From assembly GCF_021789175.1 (NCBI RefSeq), contig NZ_CP084560.1, positions 3,596,001 to 3,660,000 of the forward strand: 64,000 bases of DNA, read 5' to 3'. The stretch comes from Arthrobacter sp. FW306-2-2C-D06B. GTDB taxonomy: Bacteria > Actinomycetota > Actinomycetes > Actinomycetales > Micrococcaceae. The first letter of the stretch is position 1. Each line of letters begins with the position of its first letter. Positions 35,923 through 44,421 of this stretch are shown piece after piece. A program made the translations under genes and the position numbers. A model generated the notes under the pieces. That model saw only the letters and a program-made list of their open reading frames with translations, made no database searches and was not told the origin of the DNA.

Positions 35923-36561
35923 TCAGTTGATCTGCAGGTTGGAAAGGCGCACCGCGACCTTGGAAAATTGTCGCTGTTCGATAATGCGCCAAACGCTCAC
36001 GGTCGCTTGAGCGAGGGCCAGCATGATGATCAGTGGCGTGAAGGCATCAAGCCGGCGTGAATCGAAAAAGTACGTCGCGGTAAAGAAACCCGACACCCAC
36101 AGCGAGCTGGCACCGAAGTTCTGCCATCTAAGCCAATCAAGGAAGTGTCCCGGGCGTAGTGGCGGGATCTCCAAGAGCGCCGCCTTCTCCGCAGGCACTA
36201 CTGAAATGGCAGCCGATGCCAGCAGCAGGCCGCCCATCCACAAGGACGGGTTGGCGGGATCGGAGAATCCACGCCCCGATAACAAGGGCAACGAAACCAC
36301 GGCCAGAGGCAGGATTGCTGGAAGGACATCCACTACTTGCCTTCGCATCAGGACCATCGGCTTGGACCAGAAGCGCCAGGACAGGATGACGACGCCCCAG
36401 ATCAGGGCAACGGCGCCATAGAAGAAGGAAAGCAGAACGATCTTGTCATTCCCCGGTCCGGCGGGTGCTGTGGCGGCCAGCCACATTCCGACACAGCCCT
36501 CAAGGATCAGGGTGCTGCCCGCCACGATGGATACAGGTTTCGCATTCCGGATTGCCCGCAT
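35923..36561 (-). CDS. Six-segment membrane protein of unknown function
   Basis: 212 aa from the ATG at 36561, which has GGAGGGAA upstream; the longer open frame enters repeat C2. About six hydrophobic helices, for example IVAGSTLILEGCVGMWLAA, IVLLSFFYGAVALIWGVVIL and PLIIMLALAQATVSVWRI. No motif is recognised. It is transcribed alone toward the PAP2 gene. Confidence 0.7.
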   Translation of the reverse strand: MRAIRNAKPVSIVAGSTLILEGCVGMWLAATAPAGPGNDKIVLLSFFYGAVALIWGVVILSWRFWSKPMVLMRRQVVDVLPAILPLAVVSLPLLSGRGFSDPANPSLWMGGLLLASAAISVVPAEKAALLEIPPLRPGHFLDWLRWQNFGASSLWVSGFFTATYFFDSRRLDAFTPLIIMLALAQATVSVWRIIEQRQFSKVAVRLSNLQIN

Positions 36562-36652
36562 GAACTGTTCCCTCCCCGCCGAGACAGTTCCCCCTGCGAT
36601 CATCGAACGCCAATGCCTCGCAGGTGTCAACGATTCCGGGATCGCTGGGCGG

Positions 36653-36742
36653 CTCAACATTTGACCACTTTTGAACAACCTTCCAGTCCGGAGTCCCCGT
36701 ATTTCCACGGATTCGTAGGAGGCAGCCGGGCCAAAGGTGGTC
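36653..36742. repeat. Family C 90-bp imperfect palindrome, copy C2
   Basis: Inverted relative to C1 (26518-26607) and the same length. It runs from CTCAACATTTGACCACTTTT through TCCGGAGTCCCCG and CCACGGATTC to GGCCAAAGGTGGTC. It lies in the 266-bp gap upstream of the membrane-protein gene and the divergent hydrolase gene; apart from repeat D2 nothing else is seen there. Confidence 0.8.
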
Positions 36743-36769
36743 GTATCTGGAGGCTCGGCCCGGTGAGCG

Positions 36770-36800
36770 TGAATGCCCGACGGCGGCAGTCACCTTAGTG
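36770..36800. repeat. Family D short repeat, copy D2
   Basis: GAATGCCCGACGGCGGCAG then TCACCTTAGTG, lying 27 bp from element C2. It is essentially the same sequence as D1 but intergenic. Confidence 0.8.
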
Positions 36801-36827
36801 CCGCGCGGCGAGGCGTAACCTGATGCT

Positions 36828-37622
36828 ATGGGCGCCGAAGTCCTGGATCTCAGGCTCACCACGGGCATACGGATACCGTGCCTCGTCCAGGGCGACGCCG
36901 ATGCGAAGCCGCTGTTGCTGTTGCACGCCTGGGGTGAATCCCGCCGTAGCTTTGACCGCCTTGTACCTCTGCTGACGGACTTCAGGGTCTACGCGCCCGA
37001 CCTCCGCGGGCAGGGAGACGCCGAGAAGCCGGAGCTCGGCTATTCGTTGGCGGAACAGGCCGAGGACGCCGCAGCCATCCTGGATGCTCTCGGTGTCGAG
37101 AGGGCGTTCGTCCTTGGTTCCTCCAGCGGCGGCTACGTGGCCCAGCAGCTAGCCATCGGGTACCCCGATCGCGTCGCGGCCCTCGTGCTGGTGGGCTCTC
37201 CCCTCAGCCTTCGGGGTCGGACTGCTTTCGCCGAGGAAGTCGCCAGTCTCCAAGACCCGGTCGACGAGATCTGGGTACGGAATTCCCTTGCATGGTTCCC
37301 ACTACTACATGCGATTCCTGCCTGGTATATCGAGGACCGGGTGCGTGACGGAGTCAGGATGCCCGCGCATGCGTGGAAGCTCATCCTCCATGGCTTGCGA
37401 ACGGCAACTCCGCCCACGGAGTCCGGAACCATTCTCGCGCCCACCTTGATCGTGTGGGGCGCACATGATGGCGTTCTGCCTCGAAGGCACCAGGAAGCCT
37501 TGGCGGCGCGAATACCCGGAGCCGCATTGAAGGTTTATCCCGGAGTAGGGCACCTGGTCTTGTGGGAGTGCCCGGAACAACTGGCAGCGGATACCACCGC
37601 GTTCCTCAATTCACTCGGCTGA
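36828..37622 (+). CDS. Alpha/beta-hydrolase
   Basis: 264 aa. Oxyanion-side LLLHAWGESRRSF, nucleophile elbow LGSSSGGYVAQQ (Ser about 99), acid in IVWGAHDGVLP and catalytic His in YPGVGHLVLWECPEQ complete the triad. The pattern fits haloperoxidase/epoxide-hydrolase/lactonase-like family members; the substrate cannot be read. No operon partner. Confidence 0.88.
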   Translation: MGAEVLDLRLTTGIRIPCLVQGDADAKPLLLLHAWGESRRSFDRLVPLLTDFRVYAPDLRGQGDAEKPELGYSLAEQAEDAAAILDALGVERAFVLGSSSGGYVAQQLAIGYPDRVAALVLVGSPLSLRGRTAFAEEVASLQDPVDEIWVRNSLAWFPLLHAIPAWYIEDRVRDGVRMPAHAWKLILHGLRTATPPTESGTILAPTLIVWGAHDGVLPRRHQEALAARIPGAALKVYPGVGHLVLWECPEQLAADTTAFLNSLG

Positions 37623-37625
37623 GGT

Positions 37626-38960
37626 TCACGGACGGCCGCTGCCACGGCTTGAGTGCCCGACGGCGGCAGTCGCCCTAGCCGCCCTCGCGGCCCCCGCCGT
37701 CGGCACCATTGCGCGCAGCCGGAGCCGGGCCGGTTCCTCGACGTACTTGAACAGCAGATGGGTGGCCAAGGCAATCCCGAGCAGGCACGCCGCCCCGAGC
37801 AAGTTCTCCGCCACCGGGCCGGCCCCATGCGGCCAGTCCTTGATGAGCCAGTAGAAGAGGTAGATGAAGAACATGTGGACCAAGTACAGGCTGTAGGAAC
37901 TGTGGCCGCCATATTGCAGCCACCGCGCCGACAACGCCGAGCGGAGCCAGCCGCGGGTCAGGCTAAGCAACGCAATGAGCAGCGGGAAGGCAAGCACGGC
38001 CAGCCGCCCCGGGCCGGGTTTCCCGGCCGTGGCCAGGAAGATCACGACGACGGTCCCGGTCAGCAGGGCGCCGGGACCGGCCAAGGCGGGATTGAACTTC
38101 ATGCGATCAGCGTTCCGAGCTGCGATGCAAGCGAAAGCGCCCGCAATGAAGCAGCACGCGATCCGCAGCAGCCATTGGTACGGCTGGTCCTCATCCGTGG
38201 CGATTGGCAGGTCGGGACCCCAGATGGCTGTCGGCAGGAGAACGAGCACGGAGCCGGCCAGCGCCGCGAGCGGATGCAGCCGGCGCAGCCGGAACAGGAC
38301 CAGCGCCAGCAGCGGAAACGCCAAGTAGGCCAGCCACTCGGCACTCACCGTCCATCCCGGACCGAACCAGCTGGCGCCGTCGGTACCGGGTTGGAACCAG
38401 AGATGCATCATCAGCAGCTGCTTGGCCAGCCCCCACGGAGACAGGTCCGGAGCCTGGGTCTGGAGGGACCATTCGCGCACGGATTCCTGCGCCGTCCCAT
38501 ATACGAACCACAGGCCCAACACGCCCACCACCAGGGCGAACGCGGGCCACATGCGGGCGAACCGGGCCCAGACAAAGTCCGCTGCAACCCGCCAGCGGAA
38601 GCGCGGGCCCAACCGGTCCAGGTAGGTGTAGGTGATGATGAAGCCGCTGAGCACAAAGAACACGTCCACGCCCAGGTCGCCATTGGCAATGATGGGCCGG
38701 AGCAGCTCATAGACGGGGGCGAGGAAGGTGTGCTGCATGGCCTGAAGGTGGAAGAACACCACCCACAGAGCCGCAACAAAACGCAGTGCGGTCAGCGTAG
38801 CGAGATCAGGCCGGGACTGCTTTGGTTCGCTCTTTGGCAGGCGATTCTCCGCCCCGGAACGTAGCGGCGGTGCGTTGTCCGTGACGGGTTTCCCAGCAGT
38901 CGGATTCGCAGTGGGGGCACGATGCGGAGGCGCGATGACTGAGAACATCCAATCCACCAT
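37626..38960 (-). CDS. Acyltransferase 3 (OatA-like) membrane protein
   Basis: 444 aa from the ATG at 38960; an alternative ATG at 38948 has a better-placed GGTGGA, and the frame open beyond 38960 crosses repeat A3. Conserved acyltransferase-3 elements: LTALRFVAALWVVFFHL (with the catalytic-type His), NGDLGVDVFFVLSGFIITY, FWARFARMWPA-like RFARMWP, and GPGWTVSAEWLAYLAFPLL. About ten membrane helices. Such proteins O-acetylate or acylate cell-wall or exported glycans. The C-terminal 20 residues are partly encoded by repeat D3. Confidence 0.88.
   Translation of the reverse strand: MVDWMFSVIAPPHRAPTANPTAGKPVTDNAPPLRSGAENRLPKSEPKQSRPDLATLTALRFVAALWVVFFHLQAMQHTFLAPVYELLRPIIANGDLGVDVFFVLSGFIITYTYLDRLGPRFRWRVAADFVWARFARMWPAFALVVGVLGLWFVYGTAQESVREWSLQTQAPDLSPWGLAKQLLMMHLWFQPGTDGASWFGPGWTVSAEWLAYLAFPLLALVLFRLRRLHPLAALAGSVLVLLPTAIWGPDLPIATDEDQPYQWLLRIACCFIAGAFACIAARNADRMKFNPALAGPGALLTGTVVVIFLATAGKPGPGRLAVLAFPLLIALLSLTRGWLRSALSARWLQYGGHSSYSLYLVHMFFIYLFYWLIKDWPHGAGPVAENLLGAACLLGIALATHLLFKYVEEPARLRLRAMVPTAGAARAARATAAVGHSSRGSGRP
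37651..37678. repeat. Family D short repeat, copy D3
   Basis: GAGTGCCCGACGGCGGCAG then TCGCCCTAG, within the 3' end of the acyltransferase gene on the opposite strand. Confidence 0.72.
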
Positions 38961-38996
38961 ACCGGAGGCACCTGACCGGAGTCTGGGAGCTGCATA

Positions 38997-39062
38997 CCCA
39001 ACTAGCTCGCAGTTAACGTCGTTTTCAGGGCCCAAAACGACATCTAATGCGAGCCAGTTGGG
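38997..39062. repeat. Family A 66-bp palindrome, copy A3
   Basis: Arms 38997-39023 and 39036-39062 with a 12-nt loop. Belongs to a subfamily with GCAGTTAACGTCGTT on the left and AACGACATCTAATGC on the right, the same arm asymmetry as A4. Confidence 0.9.
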
Positions 39063-39155
39063 CCGACACCGGCGAGCCAGTTGGGCCCACACCGGCGAGT
39101 CATTTGGGCCCACAGCGGCGAGCCAGTGGGGCCCACGCCGGCGAGGCGGTGGGGA
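39049..39155. repeat. Tandem 23-bp repeats grown from the end of A3
   Basis: The right end of A3 (GCGAGCCAGTTGGG) continues as about 4.5 degenerate 23-bp units of GCGAGCCAGTTGGGCCCACA plus CCG, up to the stop of the MFS gene. Confidence 0.85.
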
Positions 39156-40376
39156 TCAGTAGTTCCTGCGGTGCTTGAGTTTCGGGAGCGCGACGCTGAA
39201 CACCGCCGCGGCGGCCACGCCGAGGAAGCCCGTGGCCCAGACGCCCGCCGCGAGCGATATTGCAGCCGTCAGTGCCGAGAGCAGAACGGGCCCGCCTGTG
39301 GCACCGGCGTCGGAGATGAACCTCCACAAGCCGAGGAATTGCCCTCGACCCTTCTCCGGGGAAAAGTCGGCGCCGAGAGTCATGATGAGTCCTGAGCTGA
39401 TGCCGTTGCCGAAGCCGATCAGCAGCGAGGCCAGCAACAGTCCAACAAACTCGGCGGACGACGGCATCAGGAACAACGCCGCGCCCATGATGAGGGTGGA
39501 CGGTACCGCGACCCACATGCGCCCCTTGCGGTCCATGAGCTTGCCGGCCGGATAGAACACCAGCATGTCGATCGCGCCGGACAAGCCGTAAATCAGTGAC
39601 GCGTGTGTGGCGTCCAATCCCAAGTGGTCCGCCCACAAAGGGATGACCACCTGGCGTGAGGCCCGCAGCGCGCTGAGCAGCAGGATTCCGGTACCGACCG
39701 TCAGGAACACGCCCGCGTGCGAAACCGCGACGCCACGGAGGGTGGGCTCGGGACCCTTCCGCCCGCCGTCGACGTCGTCCGGCAACACAAGGTCCGGGAT
39801 GGTGAGGGACAGCACCGCGGCTGCCGCCATGCCCGCCACGCCAACCCAATACGCGCCGCTGATGCCGGCGAACTGCATCACGGCCGCGCCGACGAACGGG
39901 CCGATGAACACGCCGATCCGGGTCACGCCGCCCAACGTCGAGAGGGCGCGTGCCCGGTAGATGACCGGGACGGCTTCCGTGAGGTACTTCTGTCGCGCAA
40001 GGTTGAAGACGCTCGTGGACATCCCGACGACGGTCATCGCCGCGGCGAGCAGCCAGATGCCGTTGTGCGCAAGGAGCGGCGCGAATCCGGCCGCCAACAA
40101 GGCCAACGCTCCGGCGGCGCCCGCGGCGACGATGGCCCATCGTTCGCCGAACTTGATGGTGATGAGCGAAGCGGGCAGGTTGAAGAACCAGGACCCCAGC
40201 CCGATCAGGGTGACCACCAACGCGGAAACGGCCACGGAAGCACCGAGGTCGCGAGCGGACAATGCCACCACCGGAAGCACCGCGCCTTCGCCGATACAGA
40301 ACAGCAGGGCGGGCCCAAAGGCGGGCAAGGCAATGCTGCGGAGATTGAAGGGCTGAAGGGTGCTGGTGGTGGTCAT
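39156..40376 (-). CDS. MFS transporter
   Basis: 406 aa from the ATG at 40376 with AGGA about eight bases upstream; an ATG at 40385 adds three residues. Twelve predicted helices. The loop 2-3 region and RQKYLTEAVPVIYRARALSTLGGVTRIGVFIGP, plus the repeated DRKGRMW loop after helix 8, fit the drug-exporter branch of the MFS. Substrate unknown; no regulator adjacent. Confidence 0.88.
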   Translation of the reverse strand: MTTTSTLQPFNLRSIALPAFGPALLFCIGEGAVLPVVALSARDLGASVAVSALVVTLIGLGSWFFNLPASLITIKFGERWAIVAAGAAGALALLAAGFAPLLAHNGIWLLAAAMTVVGMSTSVFNLARQKYLTEAVPVIYRARALSTLGGVTRIGVFIGPFVGAAVMQFAGISGAYWVGVAGMAAAAVLSLTIPDLVLPDDVDGGRKGPEPTLRGVAVSHAGVFLTVGTGILLLSALRASRQVVIPLWADHLGLDATHASLIYGLSGAIDMLVFYPAGKLMDRKGRMWVAVPSTLIMGAALFLMPSSAEFVGLLLASLLIGFGNGISSGLIMTLGADFSPEKGRGQFLGLWRFISDAGATGGPVLLSALTAAISLAAGVWATGFLGVAAAAVFSVALPKLKHRRNY

Positions 40377-40420
40377 CCCTTTCATCCTAGGACTATTGCC
40401 CTAGGACACTACTTTCGTGA

Positions 40421-41290
40421 CTACTTCAGGAAGCTCGCGTTGAACGAGTTCAGGTCAACGTTGATCCCGTTCAGGGTGTGTTCGAACTTCTGCTGGATCC
40501 CCACGCGCATGGTGCTTGCCGTGTTCCAGCCGCCGTACTGCACAGGTGCCGGCGTCAGGTAGTTCGCGGTCCAGCTGGAGTAGTTGAGGTTGCTCGTGTC
40601 GGTATCCCAGAGTGGCACGTCCGAGAATGCGGTGCTGTTGCCCATCAGGCCTGGCCACATGCCGCTGCCGCTGTAGATCACGGGCCGCACGCCCAGGCTC
40701 CGCACGCCATCCACCATGGCCCGTGTTACCAAGGATCCACCGGGCTCGATGTCCAGGGCGAAGAACTGCAGTTGGGACGTGTACGGGCCGGCGGCTTTGA
40801 TCCCGTTCTGCCAGCACGACGCGTCACGCGTGTACACCGCGATCTTGAGGCCGGCGTCGAGCGCCATCTTCAATTGGGCTTGGGTCTGTTGCCACGGAGT
40901 GCACGTGCCCCAGGCGGTGGAGTGCATCACGTAGAGACGGAAGCCCTCGGCGTAGGCCTGGCGGAACCAGTTGGGGTCTGTGATGGCGGCGGTGGTGTCG
41001 AGCACCTTCACGGAGCCGCCCTGAGCATCCTGGGGTACGGCGGCGGCTTGGGGTACGGCTGCAGCCTGGGGTACGACGGCGGGCGCGGGTGCGGCGGCAG
41101 GCTGCGGAACGGCGGGAGGTGCTGGAGCCGGCGTCGCGAGCGGGGCCACCTCAGCGGCGGGTGCGGCGTTCGCGATGGGTGCGGGGGCGGCGTCGGGCGC
41201 TGTGTTGGCGGAGGGGCGGGCGCCAGTGGCACCCGTCAGTCCGAGGAGAAGCACGGCAGCAAACATCAAGGCAAGTTTTTTGGGAATCAA
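40421..41290 (-). CDS. Secreted DUF1906-like glycoside-hydrolase-fold protein
   Basis: 289 aa. The start is a TTG, decided by AGGAG five bases upstream; the next ATG lacks a ribosome site. Signal peptide (KKLALMFAAVLLLGLTGATGA), a Pro/Ala-rich linker (about 27-88) containing repeated AVPQAA, then a domain of about 200 aa. That domain has DTTAAITDPNWFRQAYAEGFRLYVMHS, FFALDIEPGG, GVRPVIYSGSGMWPGL and PLWDTDTSNLNYSSW, resembling GH25-like or DUF1906 (Rv2525c-type) TIM barrels. ALDIE and WDTD could carry acidic active-site residues. A role in cell-wall hydrolysis is inferred. Confidence 0.7.
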   Translation of the reverse strand: MIPKKLALMFAAVLLLGLTGATGARPSANTAPDAAPAPIANAAPAAEVAPLATPAPAPPAVPQPAAAPAPAVVPQAAAVPQAAAVPQDAQGGSVKVLDTTAAITDPNWFRQAYAEGFRLYVMHSTAWGTCTPWQQTQAQLKMALDAGLKIAVYTRDASCWQNGIKAAGPYTSQLQFFALDIEPGGSLVTRAMVDGVRSLGVRPVIYSGSGMWPGLMGNSTAFSDVPLWDTDTSNLNYSSWTANYLTPAPVQYGGWNTASTMRVGIQQKFEHTLNGINVDLNSFNASFLK

Positions 41291-41570
41291 GGAGGCTCCT
41301 GGGTGCTGGCCTCGGGTTCAGAAACGGGCGCAGCTGGGTGTCATGAAGGCACGGAATTGGGTGCACCATGCCCGGGCCCAGTTCCCGGTCATGGCGAGGT
41401 CGCCCCGCAAAGCGAATGACGTCCAGGTGCAACTCTAGGGAAATCCCGACGGAAGCGACAATTTGCAATCCGCGTAGTAGTCGAGTAATAACCCGCTCTT
41501 GCCCGCGTAAAACCAAGTAATGAATAGAGTGTCCACAGCGTCACTCTAGGAAACACCCAAGTAGCCCCAC

Positions 41571-41636
41571 CCCAACTGACTGGCAGTTAATGTCGTTATG
41601 AGCCGTCTAAACGACATCTAATGCGAGCTAGTTGGG
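41571..41636. repeat. Family A 66-bp palindrome, copy A4
   Basis: Arms 41571-41597 and 41610-41636 with a 12-nt loop. Same subfamily as A3. It lies in the 369-bp gap 41291-41659 just after the ParA-like gene; nothing else is recognised there besides presumed promoter sequence for the secreted protein. Confidence 0.9.
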
Positions 41637-41659
41637 CGGGGGCCGCCAAAGCGGAGGCG

Positions 41660-42973
41660 CTACACGTACCCGTCCACGATCGCGGCCGCGATCTCCTTGT
41701 ACGCGCGGCGGGTGTCGGGGCGCAGGACGTCCAGGGTGACCAGGTCGCCGTCGGCCACTCCCCTGTCGTGCGGCACGGCAATCAACTGGCGGCAGATCCC
41801 GGCGAGGTGTTCCTCGATGGCGTCCTTGTCCACGCGGGACGACACCTCGTCCTTGTCCGTGATGACCACGATCGCGTTGCGGGCGAGTTCCTCATAGCCG
41901 TGGCTCGCGAGCCATTGAAGGGTGCTGCGGGCACGCTTGGCACCGCTCACGGCATAGCCGGCGGCGATGATGAGGTTGTCGGCCGATTGCAGGATGCCGC
42001 TCATCGCATTGTGCGTGACGCCGGTCCCGCAGTCGGTCAGCGCGATGGAATAGTAGCCCGAGATCAGCTGGCGGATCCGCAGGTATTCCTCGGCGGTCAG
42101 TGAATCCGAAACTTCCGGGTCCTGCTCGCCGGCGATCAGGTGCAGTCGGCCGGCATGGTGCATGTACCGGGCCAGCGCCGTGAGCGAATCGACGTTGTCG
42201 ACGTTTTTGAGCAGGTCCGTGATGGTGCGCGGCGTGGCCTTCTGGTAGATGCCCTCGCCCAAGGCGCGCTCCACGAGGTCGCCGGAATCAGGGTTGGCGT
42301 CGATGGCGCAGGGCGGGTCGCCGCGGAATTCCGCCAAGGTAAGGCCGACGCCCACCGTGGTGGAGGTCTTGCCGATCCCGCCCTTGAGGCTCAGGACGGC
42401 CGTGTTGTAGCTGCCTTGGAGTTGGCGGGAAATGCGCCGCGCCAGTTCGTCCTCTTCGCGCTGCTTGGCGCTGGGCCCGAGGTTCCAGGCGCCGCCGGTC
42501 AGCCGGTAGAGCATGCCGCGGAAGCCGCCGATGGGCCGCGGCTTCTGTTCCCGCACAAAGGAACCCGGGGAGGAGATGAAGTCGGAGATGGGAGCGTTCG
42601 CGGCTGCGGCGCGCCCGGCTCGTGCGGCAGCCGGGGAAGCAGCGCCCGACGCCGGTGCTGCCGCCGTCGGGATCTCACGGCGTGGTTCCTCACGGCTCGC
42701 GTCACCGCTGGTCGAGCCTTCGCGGCCTGTTTCCGCGTGGTCCGTTACCGTTCCGGCGGACGCGTCGGCGGCTGCTGCCGCTTCGGCCCAGGATCTGCTT
42801 TGGAGCGGGGCAGACGTGGATGCGGGTGCGTCGGAATCGTTCGGGGTAATGATCGGCATAGTTCCTGTCCAGGGGTCACCCTCGGCGCGACGGCGATCGC
42901 GGCGTCGACGAAGGTCGGGCTGCCCTTCGTTCGATGCAGCGGCGCTGGCTTCGTTGTCCAAAGAATCCGGCAT
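41660..42973 (-). CDS. ParA/MinD-like ATPase with a long disordered N-terminus
   Basis: 437 aa from the ATG at 42973 (AGGGGA upstream). The N-terminal 170 residues are Ala/Pro/Ser/Glu-rich and low complexity. A deviant Walker A KGGIGKTST follows, then CAIDANPDSGDLVERA, TDCGTGVTHNAMSG and VVITDKDEVSSRVDKD. This arrangement resembles actinobacterial MinD/ParA proteins linked to type VII secretion (EspI-like) or polar localisation, but no secretion genes are adjacent. There is no ParB partner, so chromosome segregation is unlikely. Confidence 0.82.
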   Translation of the reverse strand: MPDSLDNEASAAASNEGQPDLRRRRDRRRAEGDPWTGTMPIITPNDSDAPASTSAPLQSRSWAEAAAAADASAGTVTDHAETGREGSTSGDASREEPRREIPTAAAPASGAASPAAARAGRAAAANAPISDFISSPGSFVREQKPRPIGGFRGMLYRLTGGAWNLGPSAKQREEDELARRISRQLQGSYNTAVLSLKGGIGKTSTTVGVGLTLAEFRGDPPCAIDANPDSGDLVERALGEGIYQKATPRTITDLLKNVDNVDSLTALARYMHHAGRLHLIAGEQDPEVSDSLTAEEYLRIRQLISGYYSIALTDCGTGVTHNAMSGILQSADNLIIAAGYAVSGAKRARSTLQWLASHGYEELARNAIVVITDKDEVSSRVDKDAIEEHLAGICRQLIAVPHDRGVADGDLVTLDVLRPDTRRAYKEIAAAIVDGYV

Positions 42974-43174
42974 GGTCTTGTCCCCTAAGACTCGCGGCGT
43001 TGTGCACCGCGGCTCTCGTTTAGATTGCTTCAACCAGCAAGTCTAGGTGGCGAGGGCCCCAAACCTGACATGCGGGCCGTGCCGGGCAGTTTTGGCTGGG
43101 ATTTTGGTTCTGGGTTTGGGCCCGGTTTTGTCGCAGCGACGGCGGAAGTGGCGGCGCGAGTGGCGGCGCGACGG

Positions 43175-43264
43175 ATTCTGCTGGATCACTCGGGGTCGCC
43201 CGGACCTTATCCCCCGGAAACACGCGGATTCTCCTCCGATACCTCGGCGGTGATCCAGCAGAAT
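43175..43264. repeat. Perfect 15-bp inverted repeat with a 60-nt spacer
   Basis: ATTCTGCTGGATCAC (43175-43189) and its exact complement at 43250-43264, in the 297-bp gap downstream of arsC. It could form a large cruciform or RNA stem. No gene is seen in the gap. Confidence 0.65.
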
Positions 43265-43270
43265 GTGTCC

Positions 43271-43690
43271 TTACGCGGCGGCGTTGAGGGACTCGATCAG
43301 GCCTTCGATGCGGCTCTTGATCTCGTCCCGGATGGGGCGGACGGCGTCCAGGCCCTGGCCGGCCGGATCTTCGAGGACCCAATCCTCGTAGCGCTTGCCC
43401 GGGAAGTACGGGCATTCGTCGCCGCATCCCATGGTGATGACGACATCCGATTCCTTTACGGCCTCCGTGGTGAGGATCTTGGGGATTTCGGCGGACATGT
43501 CGATTCCGAGTTCGGCCATGGCTTCGACGGCGGCCGGGTTGACCCTGTCTGCCGGCTGGGAGCCCGCGGAGCGGACCTCGATCCGGCCTTCCCCAAGGGT
43601 CGTGAGGAAGGCGGCAGCCATCTGGGAACGGCCGGCGTTGTGGACACAGACGAAGAGGACGGAGGGTTTCCTGACGGATTCAATGCTCAT
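43271..43690 (-). CDS. arsC: Arsenate reductase, low-molecular-weight phosphatase type
   Basis: 139 aa; the ATG overlaps the aqpS stop (ATGA). P-loop VCVHNAGRSQ (C-x5-R, about 14-23), MGCGDECPYFPGKRYEDWVLEDPAG with further cysteines and the acid loop, as in thioredoxin- or mycothiol-linked arsenate reductases. Reduces arsenate to arsenite in the cytoplasm. Operon arsR-aqpS-arsC. Confidence 0.93.
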   Translation of the reverse strand: MSIESVRKPSVLFVCVHNAGRSQMAAAFLTTLGEGRIEVRSAGSQPADRVNPAAVEAMAELGIDMSAEIPKILTTEAVKESDVVITMGCGDECPYFPGKRYEDWVLEDPAGQGLDAVRPIRDEIKSRIEGLIESLNAAA

Positions 43691-44421
43691 GAGAGGACCT
43701 TTCGATCGGATTCGGGGCCGGGCGCGGGAGCCGGCAAAGGCGCAGAAGCGGCCAAGGGCGCGGGAACGCGCGGGTACAGGGCGCGGATCAGGAGGAACCC
43801 GGCGGCGCCACCCAGCAACTGGGCGAGGATGAACGCCGGAGCGGAGGCCGGGGCGATGCCCGCGAAGGTGTCTGTGATGGTCCGGGCTGCGGTCACGGCG
43901 GGGTTCGCGAAACTCGTGGAGCTGGTGAACCAGTAGGCGGCCGTGATGAAACCGCCGACGGCAAAGGCAACCCGCTCGGACCGCCCGGAGCGGATGGTGC
44001 CGAAGATGACCAGGAGCAGCCCGATGGTGGCGACTACTTCGCCGAGCCACAGTCCTCCCCCGGCACGTTGATGCGTGGAGAGCGTCACGGCGTCGAGGCC
44101 GAACATCAGGTTGGCGAGCACGGTTCCGGCCAGGCCTCCAGCGAACTGGGCGGCGACCAGTGCCAACGCGGTGGGCGTATCAAGGATTCCCAGGGCCCGT
44201 TCCACCAAAGTGACCACAGGGTTGAAGGATGCCGAGACCGGCTGCAATGCAAGGATCAACGCGACGAGGGCGGCGCCGGTGGCGACGCTGTTCTGCAGAA
44301 GCTGCAGTCCGACGTCGTTCGGGGAAAGTCGCGAGGCCATGACCCCTGAGCCCACCACGGCCATGACCAGGAAGGCGGTGCCGGCGAACTCAGCCACGGC
44401 CCGGCGTGTCAGCACGCTCAT
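43687..44421 (-). CDS. aqpS: Aquaglyceroporin-like arsenite channel (AqpS type)
   Basis: 244 aa from the ATG at 44421, overlapping the arsR stop. Six helices of a MIP-family channel. The first pore loop reads SFNPVVT (Ala of NPA replaced by Val), the second SFANPAVT. The family passes water and small neutral solutes including As(OH)3. In Sinorhizobium AqpS replaces an arsenite pump, letting arsenite made by ArsC leave down its gradient; the arrangement here suggests the same. Confidence 0.88.
   Translation of the reverse strand: MSVLTRRAVAEFAGTAFLVMAVVGSGVMASRLSPNDVGLQLLQNSVATGAALVALILALQPVSASFNPVVTLVERALGILDTPTALALVAAQFAGGLAGTVLANLMFGLDAVTLSTHQRAGGGLWLGEVVATIGLLLVIFGTIRSGRSERVAFAVGGFITAAYWFTSSTSFANPAVTAARTITDTFAGIAPASAPAFILAQLLGGAAGFLLIRALYPRVPAPLAASAPLPAPAPGPESDRKVLS

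Noticed and set aside
41660..42973. Chromosome-partition parA
   Set aside because: No parB, gid or rnpA neighbours or parS-like sites were seen, and the long disordered N-terminus is atypical.
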